Shown: positions 36,942 to 47,351, counted from the stretch's first letter. The stretch is DNA of 64,000 bases from Brumicola pallidula DSM 14239 = ACAM 615 (GCF_000428905.1 NZ_KE386814.1:186001-250000); one strand, 5' to 3'. A program made the numbers and translations. Notes: generated from the letters alone by a model not told the origin.

Positions 36942-38648
36942 ATGAGCGTACAAGTATTAACATTTATCATTGTTGGGGCATCATTTTTGCTCTATATGGG
37001 CATTGCCGTTTGGGCACGTGCCGGAACAACTAATGACTTCTATATTGCTGGTGGTGGTGTTCATCCAATATTGAATGGTATGGCAACGGCAGCTGATTGG
37101 ATGTCAGCAGCGTCTTTCATCTCTATGGCAGGTTTGGTCTCTTTCATGGGATACGATGGCGCAGTTTATTTGATGGGATGGACCGGGGGTTATGTGCTTC
37201 TCGCACTTTTATTGGCTCCTTATTTGCGTAAGTTTGGCAAATTTACAGTGCCAGATTTTATCGGTGATCGTTATTACTCGCAAACAGCCAGAACGGTTGC
37301 AGTAATTTGTGCCATTTTCGTATGTTTTACATACGTAATTGGTCAAATGCGTGGCGTTGGTGTTGTCTTCAGTCGCTTCTTAGAAATTGAGTTATGGCTG
37401 GGTGTTGTTATCGGTATGGGTGTGGTTTTTTTCTACACAGTACTTGGCGGCATGAAAGGGATCACTTACACCCAAGTGGCTCAATTTTGCGTCATGATAT
37501 TTGCCTATATAGTTCCGGCAGTCTTTATTTCAATCATGTTGACAGGTCACGTACTGCCTCAAACTGGTTTTGGTGCCACATTATCTGATGGCTCGGGTAT
37601 GTTTTTACTCGAAAAGCTAGATATGTTGTCAACCGACTTAGGTTTTAATGAATACACTTCAAATACTAAATCGTATTTAGATATTTTCTGTATTACTTTT
37701 GCTCTAATGGTCGGTACTGCCGGTTTACCTCACGTAATTGTTCGTTTCTTTACTGTACCTAAAGTAAGTGATGCGCGTAAGAGTGCGGGTTGGGCTTTAG
37801 CGTTTATTGCTATCCTTTATACCACTGCTCCTGCACTTGCGTCGTTTGCTCGTGTGAACATGATTGAAACTATTAATGGTCCTGACGGTACGGGTATGTC
37901 CTATGCTGAAGCGCCAAGCTGGATTAAGAATTGGGAAAAAACCAACCTTATCTCGCACGACGATAAAAATGGCGACGGTAAAATGTTCTACTCAGGCGAT
38001 GAGCGTAACGAGATGACAATTGACCGTGACATTATGGTTTTGGCTAACCCAGAAATTGCGAATTTACCAGCTTGGGTAATCGCATTGGTTGCTGCTGGTG
38101 GCGTTGCTGCTGCGCTGTCAACGTCTGCAGGTTTGCTATTGGTAATATCCACGTCGGTCTCGCATGATTTACTCAAACGAAACTTGATGCCAAATATTTC
38201 GGATAAGAAAGAGCTACTGTCAGCGCGTATTGCTGCGGGGGTAGCTATTCTAATAGCCGGTTACTTTGGCATAAATCCGCCAGACTTTGTGGCCGCCATC
38301 GTCGCCTTTGCCTTCGGTCTTGCTGCTTCCAGTTTCTTCCCAGTAATCATTATGGGTATATTCAGTAAGCGTATGAACGATAAAGGCGCTATTTCTGGCA
38401 TGATTACAGGTATCGTATTCACGGCTGCTTATATAATCTACTTTAAGTTTGTTAGTCCTGAAATGAACCAACCGGATAACTGGTTATTCGGAATTTCTCC
38501 AGAAGGAATTGGTACTATCGGTATGATAATAAACTTTGCTGTTGCCTTCGTAGTATTCAAGTTTACGGATGATGCACCGCAAGAAATCCAAGATCTTGTT
38601 GAAAGTATTCGGTTCCCTAAAGGGGCTGGTGAAGCACAAGCTCACTAG
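36942..38648 (+). CDS. Sodium:solute symporter, VC_2705 subfamily (acetate/monocarboxylate)
   Basis: 568 residues with about 13 membrane helices and SSS-family signatures: FYIAGGGVHPILNGMATAAD, GYVLLALLLAPYLRKFGKFTVPDF and AALSTSAGLLLVISTSVSHD. A hydrophilic insert at ~305-355 rich in D, N and K contains DDKNGDGKMF, which resembles a calcium-binding loop. The position beside CrbS/CrbR and acs suggests acetate or a similar short carboxylate as substrate, by inference from the Vibrio locus. A strong terminator follows. Confidence 0.92.
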   Translation: MSVQVLTFIIVGASFLLYMGIAVWARAGTTNDFYIAGGGVHPILNGMATAADWMSAASFISMAGLVSFMGYDGAVYLMGWTGGYVLLALLLAPYLRKFGKFTVPDFIGDRYYSQTARTVAVICAIFVCFTYVIGQMRGVGVVFSRFLEIELWLGVVIGMGVVFFYTVLGGMKGITYTQVAQFCVMIFAYIVPAVFISIMLTGHVLPQTGFGATLSDGSGMFLLEKLDMLSTDLGFNEYTSNTKSYLDIFCITFALMVGTAGLPHVIVRFFTVPKVSDARKSAGWALAFIAILYTTAPALASFARVNMIETINGPDGTGMSYAEAPSWIKNWEKTNLISHDDKNGDGKMFYSGDERNEMTIDRDIMVLANPEIANLPAWVIALVAAGGVAAALSTSAGLLLVISTSVSHDLLKRNLMPNISDKKELLSARIAAGVAILIAGYFGINPPDFVAAIVAFAFGLAASSFFPVIIMGIFSKRMNDKGAISGMITGIVFTAAYIIYFKFVSPEMNQPDNWLFGISPEGIGTIGMIINFAVAFVVFKFTDDAPQEIQDLVESIRFPKGAGEAQAH

Positions 38649-38663
38649 TATGATGTAATATTC

Positions 38664-38690
38664 AAAAGCCCAGCTATGCTGGGCTTTTTT
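38664..38690 (+). terminator. Rho-independent terminator after the symporter gene
   Basis: AAAAGCCCAGC-TATG-CTGGGCTTTTTT, an 11-bp perfect stem with T-run. Confidence 0.95.
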
Positions 38691-38758
38691 ATCACTGTAA
38701 ACTACAACCCCTTGCTTATTAATGTACTTATACTTGTTACCTCAATAAGGAGTTATTT

Positions 38759-40591
38759 ATGCATGCTGTACCCCAGCAGGTGACTGATTTTCTTCAACAG
38801 TCAGGTCCCTTCGATATGTTAGATATCGAACAGCTTCATGCTATTGCTCGACATTCTCATATTATTTACTTAGCGGCTGAGAACCAGCAAGAGATGCTTT
38901 CGACGCATAAAAACTCACTTTACTTGATTCAAAGCGGCCAGTTTTCGGTCAAGGATTGTGACGGTGCACTTAAGCATTTAAGTGACGGTGACTACTTTGG
39001 CTACGCTGCTTTATTGGATAACGTTAGCTATAAACTTGATGTTACTGTCGACAGCCCTGGACTTGTCCTTTGTATGCCAAAAGAGTGGTTTGATAAGGCC
39101 ATGTCGCACCCCAGAATTAATCAGTTTTTTAATGCGGCCAAAGACGATGTTTTGCAGCATGATGCGGTGACCGACTCAAATTCGATGTGGCTGCATAAGC
39201 CTCTATTTGAAATTATAGAAATACTCCCTATTACCATTTCACAATCTGCCTCTATACAACGTGCCGGGGCGTTGATGAGTCAAAAGCGCGTATCATCAGT
39301 TTTGATCATTGAACATGATCAATTGCTCGGTATAGTAACCGACCGTGACTTGCGCAACAGAGTGGTAGCAGTCGGCCTCGATATGCAGTTACCGGTAAGG
39401 CAAATAATGACTGAAAATCCAGCCTATTTAACTCAGAATAAAACCTTATTTGATGCGGTTTGTTTGATGAATGAAAAATCCATTAATCACTTGCCTGTGC
39501 TTGATAAAATTACTAATGCACCGGTTGGTATGATCACGGCAACCGATATTTTCAAACAACAACGTAACAACGTGTTATTCGTTATTAGTGATATATCAAA
39601 AGCCAATAATCTGTACGAACTCACTCGTTGTTCTTGGCAATTGCCGCATTATTTTGCTTCTAGTGCTAAGCGTCCCGGCGATTTTGATATTGTGGGTAAA
39701 GTACTCTCCCAAGCTACTGATGTAATGACGCGTAAATTGATTACCTTCTTTCAGCAGCAGAATGGCGAAGCGCCCATGCCTTATTCTTGGTTGGTTTATG
39801 GATCGCAAGCGCGTGAAGACCAAACAATGGGATCTGATCAAGACAATGCCTTACTGTTGGCCGATGAACCAAATCAAGAGCAGGCTGTATATTTTGAAAA
39901 AATGGCTAAATACGTTTGTCTAGGATTGGGGAAATGTGGCATAAAATTATGTGATGGCAATATTATGGCATCAAATCCCAAGCTTCGCATGTCTTTGAAA
40001 GCGTCTATTGAACAATCTAAAGCATGGGTTCGCCAACCGACTCCTAACGCTATGCTGTCGTTTAATATTTTCTTAGATGCTCGTTCTGCGGCGGGCGATT
40101 TAAGCTTGTTTTCGCGCTTGCAAGAAGAACGCAAAACATTGTTTCAACAATCTATGTTTTTGGCCGCTTTAGCGCGTCAAGCAAATGAAGGGTCAGTGCC
40201 GCTGTCTATGTTTCAAAAGTTTGTTTATGCAAAAGATAAGAAAGTGAAAGACAGTATTGATTTGAAGCACACAGCCATTGCCATTATCAATAATTTAGTG
40301 CGGATTCACGCACTGGCAAATGGAATTACAATACCGTCGACTGTGGGCAGGTTAAATGCATTACCAGAAAATAGCGGTGTTTCTTCAGAAGATATTAAGA
40401 ATTTAAAAGATATCTGGTTATTTTTAAATCGACTAAGGTGGCGTCATCAACTCCATAATAAAGTACAAGATAACTTTATTCGTGTGAGTGATTTATCGTC
40501 CATCGAAAAGCATCAATTGAAAGCTGCGTTTCAGGCGATACACAGAGCACAACAAACCGCAGTGCTTAAATATTCTGGTGGCATAGGGTAA
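38759..40591 (+). CDS. DUF294 nucleotidyltransferase-like protein with cNMP and CBS domains
   Basis: 610 residues. Order: cyclic-nucleotide-binding-like domain (~15-130), CBS pair (~155-270, ISQSASIQRAGALMSQKRVSS and GIVTDRDLRNRVV), then a GlnD-like nucleotidyltransferase domain with G348/S349 and metal-binding D360/D362 (GSQAREDQTMGSDQDNALL), and a C-terminal helical domain. The domain set suggests nucleotide-sensed signalling; the target is unknown. The stop overlaps the ATG of the exonuclease by one base (TAATG), so they are translationally coupled. These two genes follow VC_2705-type symporters in many genomes. Confidence 0.9.
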   Translation: MHAVPQQVTDFLQQSGPFDMLDIEQLHAIARHSHIIYLAAENQQEMLSTHKNSLYLIQSGQFSVKDCDGALKHLSDGDYFGYAALLDNVSYKLDVTVDSPGLVLCMPKEWFDKAMSHPRINQFFNAAKDDVLQHDAVTDSNSMWLHKPLFEIIEILPITISQSASIQRAGALMSQKRVSSVLIIEHDQLLGIVTDRDLRNRVVAVGLDMQLPVRQIMTENPAYLTQNKTLFDAVCLMNEKSINHLPVLDKITNAPVGMITATDIFKQQRNNVLFVISDISKANNLYELTRCSWQLPHYFASSAKRPGDFDIVGKVLSQATDVMTRKLITFFQQQNGEAPMPYSWLVYGSQAREDQTMGSDQDNALLLADEPNQEQAVYFEKMAKYVCLGLGKCGIKLCDGNIMASNPKLRMSLKASIEQSKAWVRQPTPNAMLSFNIFLDARSAAGDLSLFSRLQEERKTLFQQSMFLAALARQANEGSVPLSMFQKFVYAKDKKVKDSIDLKHTAIAIINNLVRIHALANGITIPSTVGRLNALPENSGVSSEDIKNLKDIWLFLNRLRWRHQLHNKVQDNFIRVSDLSSIEKHQLKAAFQAIHRAQQTAVLKYSGGIG

Positions 40592-41265
40592 TGGTTTCAC
40601 TATTTTCCAAACTACTCAAACGCCAGCCAACCCTGCCTGATAGATGGAAATCAATGCGCATAAAGGACACACCTCTTTTGTCCATCGATTTAGAGCTTAC
40701 TAGCTTGGATACAAAAATTGCTAAAATCACGTCTATCGGCTGGGTTATGGGAGAGCACCACAGTATTGATTTGAGTTCGGCGTTTTATACTGTTATTCGT
40801 GCTTCGGGAGATTTGCAGCAAAGCCCGGTTATACATGGCTTAACTGCGAGAGACTTGCTAAAGGGTGAGCATGTCAAAACGGTGATTGGGCAGTTGCAAG
40901 CATTTGCCAGTTCGCATGTTTGGGTTTTGCATAATGCCAGTTTAGATATGCAAGTATTGAACAGAGTTGCACATAACCTCGGCATCCCTAAAATTGAAAT
41001 TACAACCATTGACAGTATGTTGCTAGAGCTTTATTTTCTTAATAAAACCCAAGATATGGTAAAGCAAGGTGCAGTCACACTTGAAAATTGCCGGCATCGA
41101 TATGGTTTACCCGAAGCACCAAATCACAATGCATTGGATGATGCACTTGCTACTCTTTCTCTCAGTTTTGCGCAATTGTATAAATTTGATAAACAGTCCT
41201 CAGCGGCCCTTTCGGATTTGTTGCATTCCAAGGCCATTAAAATATATCGTATTGGAGAGGCGTGA
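40591..41265 (+). CDS. DEDDh 3'-5' exonuclease (DnaQ-like)
   Basis: 224 residues. The DEDDh catalytic set is present: D33 and E35 (SIDLELTSLD), D119 (LHNASLDM), and H179/D184 (NHNALDDALATL). It resembles the proofreading subunit of DNA polymerase III but lacks its C-terminal polymerase-binding tail and has an N-terminal extension. Coupled to the DUF294 gene. The biological nucleic-acid substrate is unknown. Confidence 0.9.
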   Translation: MVSLFSKLLKRQPTLPDRWKSMRIKDTPLLSIDLELTSLDTKIAKITSIGWVMGEHHSIDLSSAFYTVIRASGDLQQSPVIHGLTARDLLKGEHVKTVIGQLQAFASSHVWVLHNASLDMQVLNRVAHNLGIPKIEITTIDSMLLELYFLNKTQDMVKQGAVTLENCRHRYGLPEAPNHNALDDALATLSLSFAQLYKFDKQSSAALSDLLHSKAIKIYRIGEA

Positions 41266-41495
41266 GTTGGATCACGATTTTTTGTAGTGTACTGGTTTTT
41301 GTAGTATTAATACTTGAGCGTAACAATGTAGTCGTCGAGCGTGTAGTGAAAACTAAATACGTCGTGCTGGACTCATCAATAATGAGAACAAATAGTCAAC
41401 TTAGTAATATATCAGTCGGCCGTGCTTACCATATCAGATATAAAAAATGCCAGTCAGAGTATCTGACTGGCATTAACTACAATATAACTATTTGA
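41262..41495 (+). CDS. Possible small membrane protein coupled to the exonuclease gene
   Basis: 77 codons from GTG 41262, overlapping the exonuclease stop (GTGA) and preceded by GGAGAGG. The N-terminus is one hydrophobic helix (WITIFCSVLVFVVLIL). The C-terminal 15 codons run through the hairpin that ends the opposite gene, and no family is recognised. It may be a chance frame. Confidence 0.25.
   Translation: MSWITIFCSVLVFVVLILERNNVVVERVVKTKYVVLDSSIMRTNSQLSNISVGRAYHIRYKKCQSEYLTGINYNITI
41442..41473 (-). terminator. Strong hairpin terminator of the Oar-like receptor gene
   Basis: ATGCCAGTCAGA-GTA-TCTGACTGGCAT is a 12-bp perfect stem. On the minus strand it is followed by a T-run (A-run at 41442-41446 on the plus strand). 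Confidence 0.9.
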
Positions 41496-41502
41496 CTTAC
41501 TC

Positions 41503-44500
41503 TTAGAAGGTGTAACGAACACCCACTTTGATACGCCAAGTAGATTCTTCAGGTCTAAACTCATTCCAATTACGAAGGTCTGAACCTCTGAAGCGTTCTT
41601 CATATTGATAGCGTCCGTCGTCTGAAAGACCTCTTAAGTCAAACAAAGACTGTTGAGGGAAACGCATTTGATATACCTGCCCCCAATCATCGTTTAGTAG
41701 GTTCGCTAAATTATCAACGGTAAGATACACCATGCTCTTATGACCATCAGTGAAACCAGGAAGTTCTTGAGTAATATTCAAGTCCATCGTAGTTACCCAC
41801 GGTTGAGTTGTTGCATTCTTAGGAGCGTAGCCACCTTGATAAGCAGCAAGTCCAGCTTCATCAATAATCACTTTCATTTCTTCATAGCTTAGACGACCAC
41901 CGTCAAAATCCATGTTCGGATCATCTGGGCCACTTGGCAAATACACTTGATAAACAGAATTTGAGTACAGTGATGGTTGGTCACCGAAATCATCATCTCT
42001 AAATAGGCCAAGCGTATATGTCAAAGGACGGCCTGAACGACGTGAGAAAAACAAATCAAACGTTGTGTCATATCCATCAAGGAACTGAGTTTTGTAACCG
42101 AGATTAAGTACAAATCTATGCTCAGTTTCAAAATCAGTAGTACCAATTAGCGGCTGATTTCGGTTCAAGTTGACGTTAAATTGGTAATTAGAAATAGAAC
42201 GTGAGCTTGAACCAGGGTTTGCATTTGTAATATCTTGATTAGTATAAGACATATTCATACGAACGCCGTTGTCCCAACTCTTCTTCAAGCTAGTTGTCCA
42301 GATAATGCTACGGCCATTGTCATCAGCATTAGTAAGCGCTATATCGAAGTTATCTGCTAAGTCGCCCTCGTAACGGCTCTCGTAAATAATACGTTTGCCA
42401 TCAAAAGTGCGTTCACCACTATCTACACGAGAACTATCAATCCAAAAAGAGGCATCTGATTGCTTCACATAATTAACTTCGGTGCTCCAATCAAAACCGT
42501 CTCCTAAATAAGGAAGATCAAAATTCCAATCGAAACCTAACTGATAGCGCCAATCGGATGGCATTTCGTAATCTTTTGACACATAGTTCGTGCTGCCTGT
42601 ACCTGATTGAAGAGCATCTAAGGCTGCTTGAGGTATACGCGTAAAGTCAACGTTAGCTGGATCGCGTGCTATTTCGGTTGATACACTTGCTGGCAATTCA
42701 ACAAAGGTAATACCGTCATTCGTAAATGAGTTAACTACCCAAACATTTGGCTTACCACCACTATATTTACCAACGCCACCACGAATTGTCATATCGTCAT
42801 TTAGATAATATTTAAAGCTTGCGCGAGGTAATATAATATCTAAACCATCAAGATTTTCGGTATTGTCAAACCCATAAGTATCTACGAAGTTCGGGTTTAG
42901 GGTAGGTTTATCACTTGATGCTAAATATTCATAACGAACACCAAAAGATACGTCTAGTTCATCTGAAACAGCCCAATTATCTTCTATATAAAATACGTGA
43001 GTTTCACGTGTTGCGTCATACGCAGTATCGTTTGCATCATTTGTAAACGCGTTCTTATATGCAAAACCTTGGCCTCTAAAGTCGTCAGGCGTACGGTTTG
43101 CAAAATCCTCTAAACCGGTTGTACCGTCAAAACGGTCATCATCAAATGACCATACCCCTAAAGAGCTTTCTGCGAATAAGTTAAACAAGTTTAAGTTTTC
43201 GTAATGATAGCCAAAGTTAATACTATGGTCGCCGGTCAAATAGTTAGCATCAAAATTAAGTCGTAAAGTTTCAGTTTCTGCTTTGTTTGCGTGTCTAAAC
43301 GCATCAGTACCGAAAACTATATCACCATTATCTGACGCAATATTAACTTCACCAAGACTTGAATTAGTTAATGAATTTGCTTCTGTATTTTTATAGCTCA
43401 TCGAAATTTCAGTTGAAAAGCCGTCATTCCAATCTGAAAATACACGAGCAGCAAAATTAGTCGACTTTGTATTTAACTCATAAACATTCGAGTTCATGAT
43501 AATTTCATCATCAGCGTCGGTGTTATTTCTATCTTCAGAATTGTCTTGATATTGAAAAGTAAAGTCTGCTCTGTGCTGGTCGTTTATATTCCAGTCAAGT
43601 TTCAGTAGGAACTTTTCATCTGTTTCTTCCGGATCACCAGATACTTGATCCGTCAGGCCGTATACGTCACCTAAAATTTGAAAGAAGCTATCAATTTCTG
43701 TTTGTGTAATTTGACTCTGATTTGCACCACTGCCGATGCCATAAAGAACTGGAGTCTCTTTTTGGAAGTTCTCGTAGTTTACGAAGAAGAATAATTTATC
43801 TTCAAGTATTGGACCGCTGTAGCTTATACCATATGTACTTTCTTTGCCCGTTGCAAAGTTTTCCACGGGTGCATCAGGGTTGAATTGAGGATCTTCGTCG
43901 GTTCTTTTGTTTTCAGGATCACCTGAAAAATTATCATTCTTAAATTCGTAAAATGTAGAACCTTTAAAAGTATTGGTTCCTGATTTTGTAACCACATTTA
44001 TGATACCACCAGAGAAACCACCTTGCCTGGTATTAAACGGAGTAGTGTCGATCGAAATTTGCTCAACGGCGTCTAATGAAATAGGTGAGCGCTGCGCAGG
44101 ATAGCCTCCCGAGTTCAAACCAAAATCATCGTTTTGGCCAATCCCGTCTACAGTAATACTGTTAAATTTAGAGTTTTGGCCACCAACGCTCAGGTCACCG
44201 CTAGCATCTACAACTGCCAATGGGTTATTACGAATAATATCTTTCAGATCTCGATTGAACGAAGGCATTCTCGCTATTTCTTCTTGGCCATAGGATGAAC
44301 GAGCACCCGTAGCATCAAAAATAGCAGCAGTGCCTGTTACTTGGATCCGTTCAACACTATCTGGTTCAAGTCTTTGTACTAAGCGATAAGTTTCACCAAG
44401 ATTTAAAAATACGTTAGTCACAGTCGTGTCTTTATGTACGTCGGAGTCAATTACCACCTCGTATGGACCGCCTACTCGAAGACCTTTAGCAATAAACGCA

Positions 44501-44706
44501 CCCTGGGCATTTGTTTCCATTTCTTTAATGGTGCCGGATGGTATGTGTTTGATTATTATTTTAGTATTCGCTGCAGGTGAACCTGTTGGCGTTGTAATCA
44601 TGCCGCGAATATCTGATGATGTTGATTGGGCTTGGGCGATTCCAGTCAAGCTAATTGACATCGCTACTGCAATCGCGATGCGATTGAGTTTTGCTTTTTT
44701 AAACAT
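41503..44706 (-). CDS. Oar-like TonB-dependent receptor 1
   Basis: 1067 residues. A signal peptide (RIAIAVAMSISLTGIAQAQ) is followed by a carboxypeptidase-regulatory-like domain (DIRGMITTPTGSPAANTKII, ~30-115), a TonB-box-like ERIQVTG, a plug domain (MPSFNRDLKDIIRNNPLAVV, NSKFNSITVDGIGQNDDFGL), and a large barrel ending in KVGVRYTF. Oar-type receptors carry large or complex ligands across the outer membrane; some are linked to peptides. The ligand is unknown. It is a paralogue of the receptor at 48846-51878. Confidence 0.93.
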   Translation of the reverse strand: MFKKAKLNRIAIAVAMSISLTGIAQAQSTSSDIRGMITTPTGSPAANTKIIIKHIPSGTIKEMETNAQGAFIAKGLRVGGPYEVVIDSDVHKDTTVTNVFLNLGETYRLVQRLEPDSVERIQVTGTAAIFDATGARSSYGQEEIARMPSFNRDLKDIIRNNPLAVVDASGDLSVGGQNSKFNSITVDGIGQNDDFGLNSGGYPAQRSPISLDAVEQISIDTTPFNTRQGGFSGGIINVVTKSGTNTFKGSTFYEFKNDNFSGDPENKRTDEDPQFNPDAPVENFATGKESTYGISYSGPILEDKLFFFVNYENFQKETPVLYGIGSGANQSQITQTEIDSFFQILGDVYGLTDQVSGDPEETDEKFLLKLDWNINDQHRADFTFQYQDNSEDRNNTDADDEIIMNSNVYELNTKSTNFAARVFSDWNDGFSTEISMSYKNTEANSLTNSSLGEVNIASDNGDIVFGTDAFRHANKAETETLRLNFDANYLTGDHSINFGYHYENLNLFNLFAESSLGVWSFDDDRFDGTTGLEDFANRTPDDFRGQGFAYKNAFTNDANDTAYDATRETHVFYIEDNWAVSDELDVSFGVRYEYLASSDKPTLNPNFVDTYGFDNTENLDGLDIILPRASFKYYLNDDMTIRGGVGKYSGGKPNVWVVNSFTNDGITFVELPASVSTEIARDPANVDFTRIPQAALDALQSGTGSTNYVSKDYEMPSDWRYQLGFDWNFDLPYLGDGFDWSTEVNYVKQSDASFWIDSSRVDSGERTFDGKRIIYESRYEGDLADNFDIALTNADDNGRSIIWTTSLKKSWDNGVRMNMSYTNQDITNANPGSSSRSISNYQFNVNLNRNQPLIGTTDFETEHRFVLNLGYKTQFLDGYDTTFDLFFSRRSGRPLTYTLGLFRDDDFGDQPSLYSNSVYQVYLPSGPDDPNMDFDGGRLSYEEMKVIIDEAGLAAYQGGYAPKNATTQPWVTTMDLNITQELPGFTDGHKSMVYLTVDNLANLLNDDWGQVYQMRFPQQSLFDLRGLSDDGRYQYEERFRGSDLRNWNEFRPEESTWRIKVGVRYTF

Positions 44707-45135
44707 TGTCTAATCCCTAAATGTTCTTTGCTATGAACTTTTATTCAATGCGCTGGTCTTTATATACCAACAGGCTATTTTTAATCGTTTTCGAAGAACG
44801 ATCCATCTATTTACTAGCGTAGTGTACCAGATTAATTATGACACTTTTATTACGAAATTACTCTTGCAGCTTTTATTTGAAGCGATACGGAGTGAGATGG
44901 CGTTATAAGCGCTTTATTAATCCTTGAATGCAGTGCTTAAGCCCAAACGAATTATCAGAGTGGTTCTCGTAAGCAATGTCCACCAGCGCAAAATACACTG
45001 AATATGTAAAGAACGAAAAATAAAATTTCTAATATAACAATGCCGCTCAACTTGTTTAATTGGCATTGTTTGTTTTTATTCTATTTAAAGAAGACCAGCA
45101 ACTTTTTCTCTAAGGTTGTTGCGTCGTTAATAACG
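44707..45135. other. Gap between the 2OG oxygenase and receptor 1: operator-like palindrome and hairpins
   Basis: Holds ATCGTT-TTCGAAG-AACGAT (44784-44802, about 80 bp upstream of receptor 1). It also holds a 9-bp-arm hairpin AACAATGCC/GGCATTGTT (45036-45070) and a weaker stem (45096-45121) likely ending the oxygenase transcript. No gene seen. Confidence 0.5.
44784..44802 (-). promoter_or_regulatory. Operator-like inverted repeat upstream of receptor 1
   Basis: Six-bp arms ATCGTT/AACGAT around TTCGAAG, in the expected promoter region of the minus-strand receptor gene. The regulator is unknown. Confidence 0.4.
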
Positions 45136-45975
45136 TCATAGAACCCCAAGCTCAGTTAAACGCTCAGTGAGGTAAGTGCCCGCAGTATGTCGTTCGGATA
45201 ATTTTACATCAGGTCGTGGATGCAAGAATAGAGGTAATGAAATACGAGACTTGGTTATGTCTGTGCCTTCAGGATTGACGACTCTGTGAGTTGTCGATGG
45301 GAAGTACTGGCCAGAGGCTTCTTGCAACATATCTCCAATGTTAACAATCAAGTTACCAAAATCGCAGGGTACATCTAGCCAACTGCCGTCGGTCGCTTTT
45401 ACTTGCAGGCCGGGCTCATTTGAAGCAGGTAACAATGTAATTAAATTAATGTCTTCATGCGCTGCTGCGCGAATGGCATCAATTTCTTCATCACCACCTA
45501 GGGGCGGATAGTGCAACACTCTCAAGAGGGTTTGCCCACTGTCCTCAATCATGTGTGAGAGTGGCATGCTGTAATGCTTGCTCACTTCGTCAGGTGATTC
45601 TTTTTCTATCCAGTTTAGTAACTGAGCGGCTAGCGCTGACGTGTTTTCGTAATAATTACTGAGTTCACTCTTCAATTTTGCGGGACACTGACCCCACGGA
45701 TAATAATGAAAGTATTCCTTTATGTCTTTTTTCTTAAAGCCTTTCGCAATTTCTGACACGCTTTGTGGAAAGTAACCATCTTGAGTACCCTTATTGTAAA
45801 GGTACTGGTGTTTTGATTCACCATCGAAAAATGTTTGCCAGTTAGCGTAAATACTGGATACTGACGTTTGCTCAATTGGATGATTTTTTAAAACGCCAAA
45901 GCCTGTCTGACGCAATGATTCAACAAATTTCTGCGGCGCATCGGATGCGGTAAAATCAACGGCTTCTAATTTCAT
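45136..45975 (-). CDS. 2-oxoglutarate/Fe(II) oxygenase, isopenicillin N synthase-like
   Basis: 279 residues. The iron triad is H173, D175 (AAHEDINLITLL) and H230 (STTHRVVNP). The 2-oxoglutarate clamp is R244-x-S246 (KSRISLPLF). The N-terminal module (ESLRQTGFGVLKNHPI) is typical of the DIOX_N family. It oxidises an unknown small molecule. It lies 158 bp downstream of nupC and may be cotranscribed with udk-nupC or separate. Confidence 0.9.
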   Translation of the reverse strand: MKLEAVDFTASDAPQKFVESLRQTGFGVLKNHPIEQTSVSSIYANWQTFFDGESKHQYLYNKGTQDGYFPQSVSEIAKGFKKKDIKEYFHYYPWGQCPAKLKSELSNYYENTSALAAQLLNWIEKESPDEVSKHYSMPLSHMIEDSGQTLLRVLHYPPLGGDEEIDAIRAAAHEDINLITLLPASNEPGLQVKATDGSWLDVPCDFGNLIVNIGDMLQEASGQYFPSTTHRVVNPEGTDITKSRISLPLFLHPRPDVKLSERHTAGTYLTERLTELGVL

Positions 45976-46133
45976 ATTTTCGTGAACCTATATCTGTTTA
46001 ATTGATTAACCTGAAACTGCTGGGCTTGATGTTTATTCAATCAAACTCGCTCTGTTTTAGTTATATTCCAAGTGATGAGAACGCGTCATTTCACTTTATT
46101 TGTTTTCTACTGTGCTTTTTCTTGGATAAAATA

Positions 46134-47351
46134 TTACAAACTTAAGGTAATAAATATGCCAGCAAGTGCGGCACTCATTAAATTAGCTAACGTGGCCGCA
46201 AATACCGCTTTCAAACCCAACTGCGCAATCTCTTTGCGTCTGGCTGGGGCAAGAGCGCCTAAGCCACCCATCAATATTGCAATTGATGAAAGGTTAGCAA
46301 AACCACACAATGCAAATGTCACTATAGCTTGAGTAATGGGCGATAACTCATCGGCATATTTGATAAAGTCTGAATACGCAACGAACTCATTCACGACCAC
46401 TTTTTGGCCAATAAAACTGCCAGCTAAATTTGCTTCGTTCCATGGCACGCCAATTAACCACGCTATTGGTTGAAATACATAGCCCAAAATAAGCTGTATC
46501 GATAGCTCTTGTTGACCAAACATTGCGCCAATACCACCAAGCATACCGTTTAGCAGGGCAATTAGCGCGATAAACGCGAGTAACATTGCACCTACATTCA
46601 CCGCCAGTTTTAAGCCTGCACTCGCGCCACTTGCGGCAGCGTCGAACACATTAGCATATTCTTCATTATCGGCTTTGACATCGGTCAAGCCTTCATTAGT
46701 TTTGTTGGTTTCAGGCTCCAACATTTTAGCCATTAATAACCCACCTGGAGCAGCCATAAAACTAGCGGCTAACAAGTACTTTAATTCTATCCCTAAACCA
46801 GCATAACCTGCCATGATCGAGCCCGCAATTGAAGCTAAACCACCAACCATAACTGCAAACAATTCTGAACGCGTCATGGTCGGCAAAAAAGGTTTGATAA
46901 TAAGCGGGGCTTCGGTTTGGCCTACAAATATATTAGCAGCTGCAGACATCGATTCAGGCCTGCTGGTGCCGAGTATTTTCTGCAATGCGCCGCCTATTAC
47001 GCGAATAACAACAGACATAATGCCAAGGTGGTAGAGAACGGCAATTAATGATGAGAAGAATATGATGACAGGCAAAACATTGATGGCGAATATAAAGCCT
47101 AATGACTCACTGCCCACTAAACCGCCAAATAAGAATCGAATACCTTCTTCGCTGTACGAAATAACATTCGCCACATAAACTGTTAGGCTATTGAGGAAGT
47201 TGATACCTCCTTTTGAATACAATATAAAGGCACCCAATAAGGCCTGAATAGCAAAAGCGCCAATGACGGTTCGCCAATTGATACTTTTCCTTGCCGAAGA
47301 GAACAAAAACGCCATGCCTAATAAAAAGGCGATCCCTAATAATCCTGTCAT
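46134..47351 (-). CDS. nupC: NupC-type concentrative nucleoside transporter
   Basis: 405 residues with about ten membrane helices. It has the CNT N-terminal, gate and C-terminal domains ([50 protein letters not shown], and [24 protein letters not shown]). It imports nucleosides with a cation. It lies 24 bp after udk, so salvage and uptake are coexpressed. Confidence 0.94.
   Translation of the reverse strand: MTGLLGIAFLLGMAFLFSSARKSINWRTVIGAFAIQALLGAFILYSKGGINFLNSLTVYVANVISYSEEGIRFLFGGLVGSESLGFIFAINVLPVIIFFSSLIAVLYHLGIMSVVIRVIGGALQKILGTSRPESMSAAANIFVGQTEAPLIIKPFLPTMTRSELFAVMVGGLASIAGSIMAGYAGLGIELKYLLAASFMAAPGGLLMAKMLEPETNKTNEGLTDVKADNEEYANVFDAAASGASAGLKLAVNVGAMLLAFIALIALLNGMLGGIGAMFGQQELSIQLILGYVFQPIAWLIGVPWNEANLAGSFIGQKVVVNEFVAYSDFIKYADELSPITQAIVTFALCGFANLSSIAILMGGLGALAPARRKEIAQLGLKAVFAATLANLMSAALAGIFITLSL

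Noticed and set aside
46072-46332. 86-codon plus-strand frame over the nupC 3' end
   Set aside because: It is the antisense shadow of NupC's C-terminus with no independent signals.
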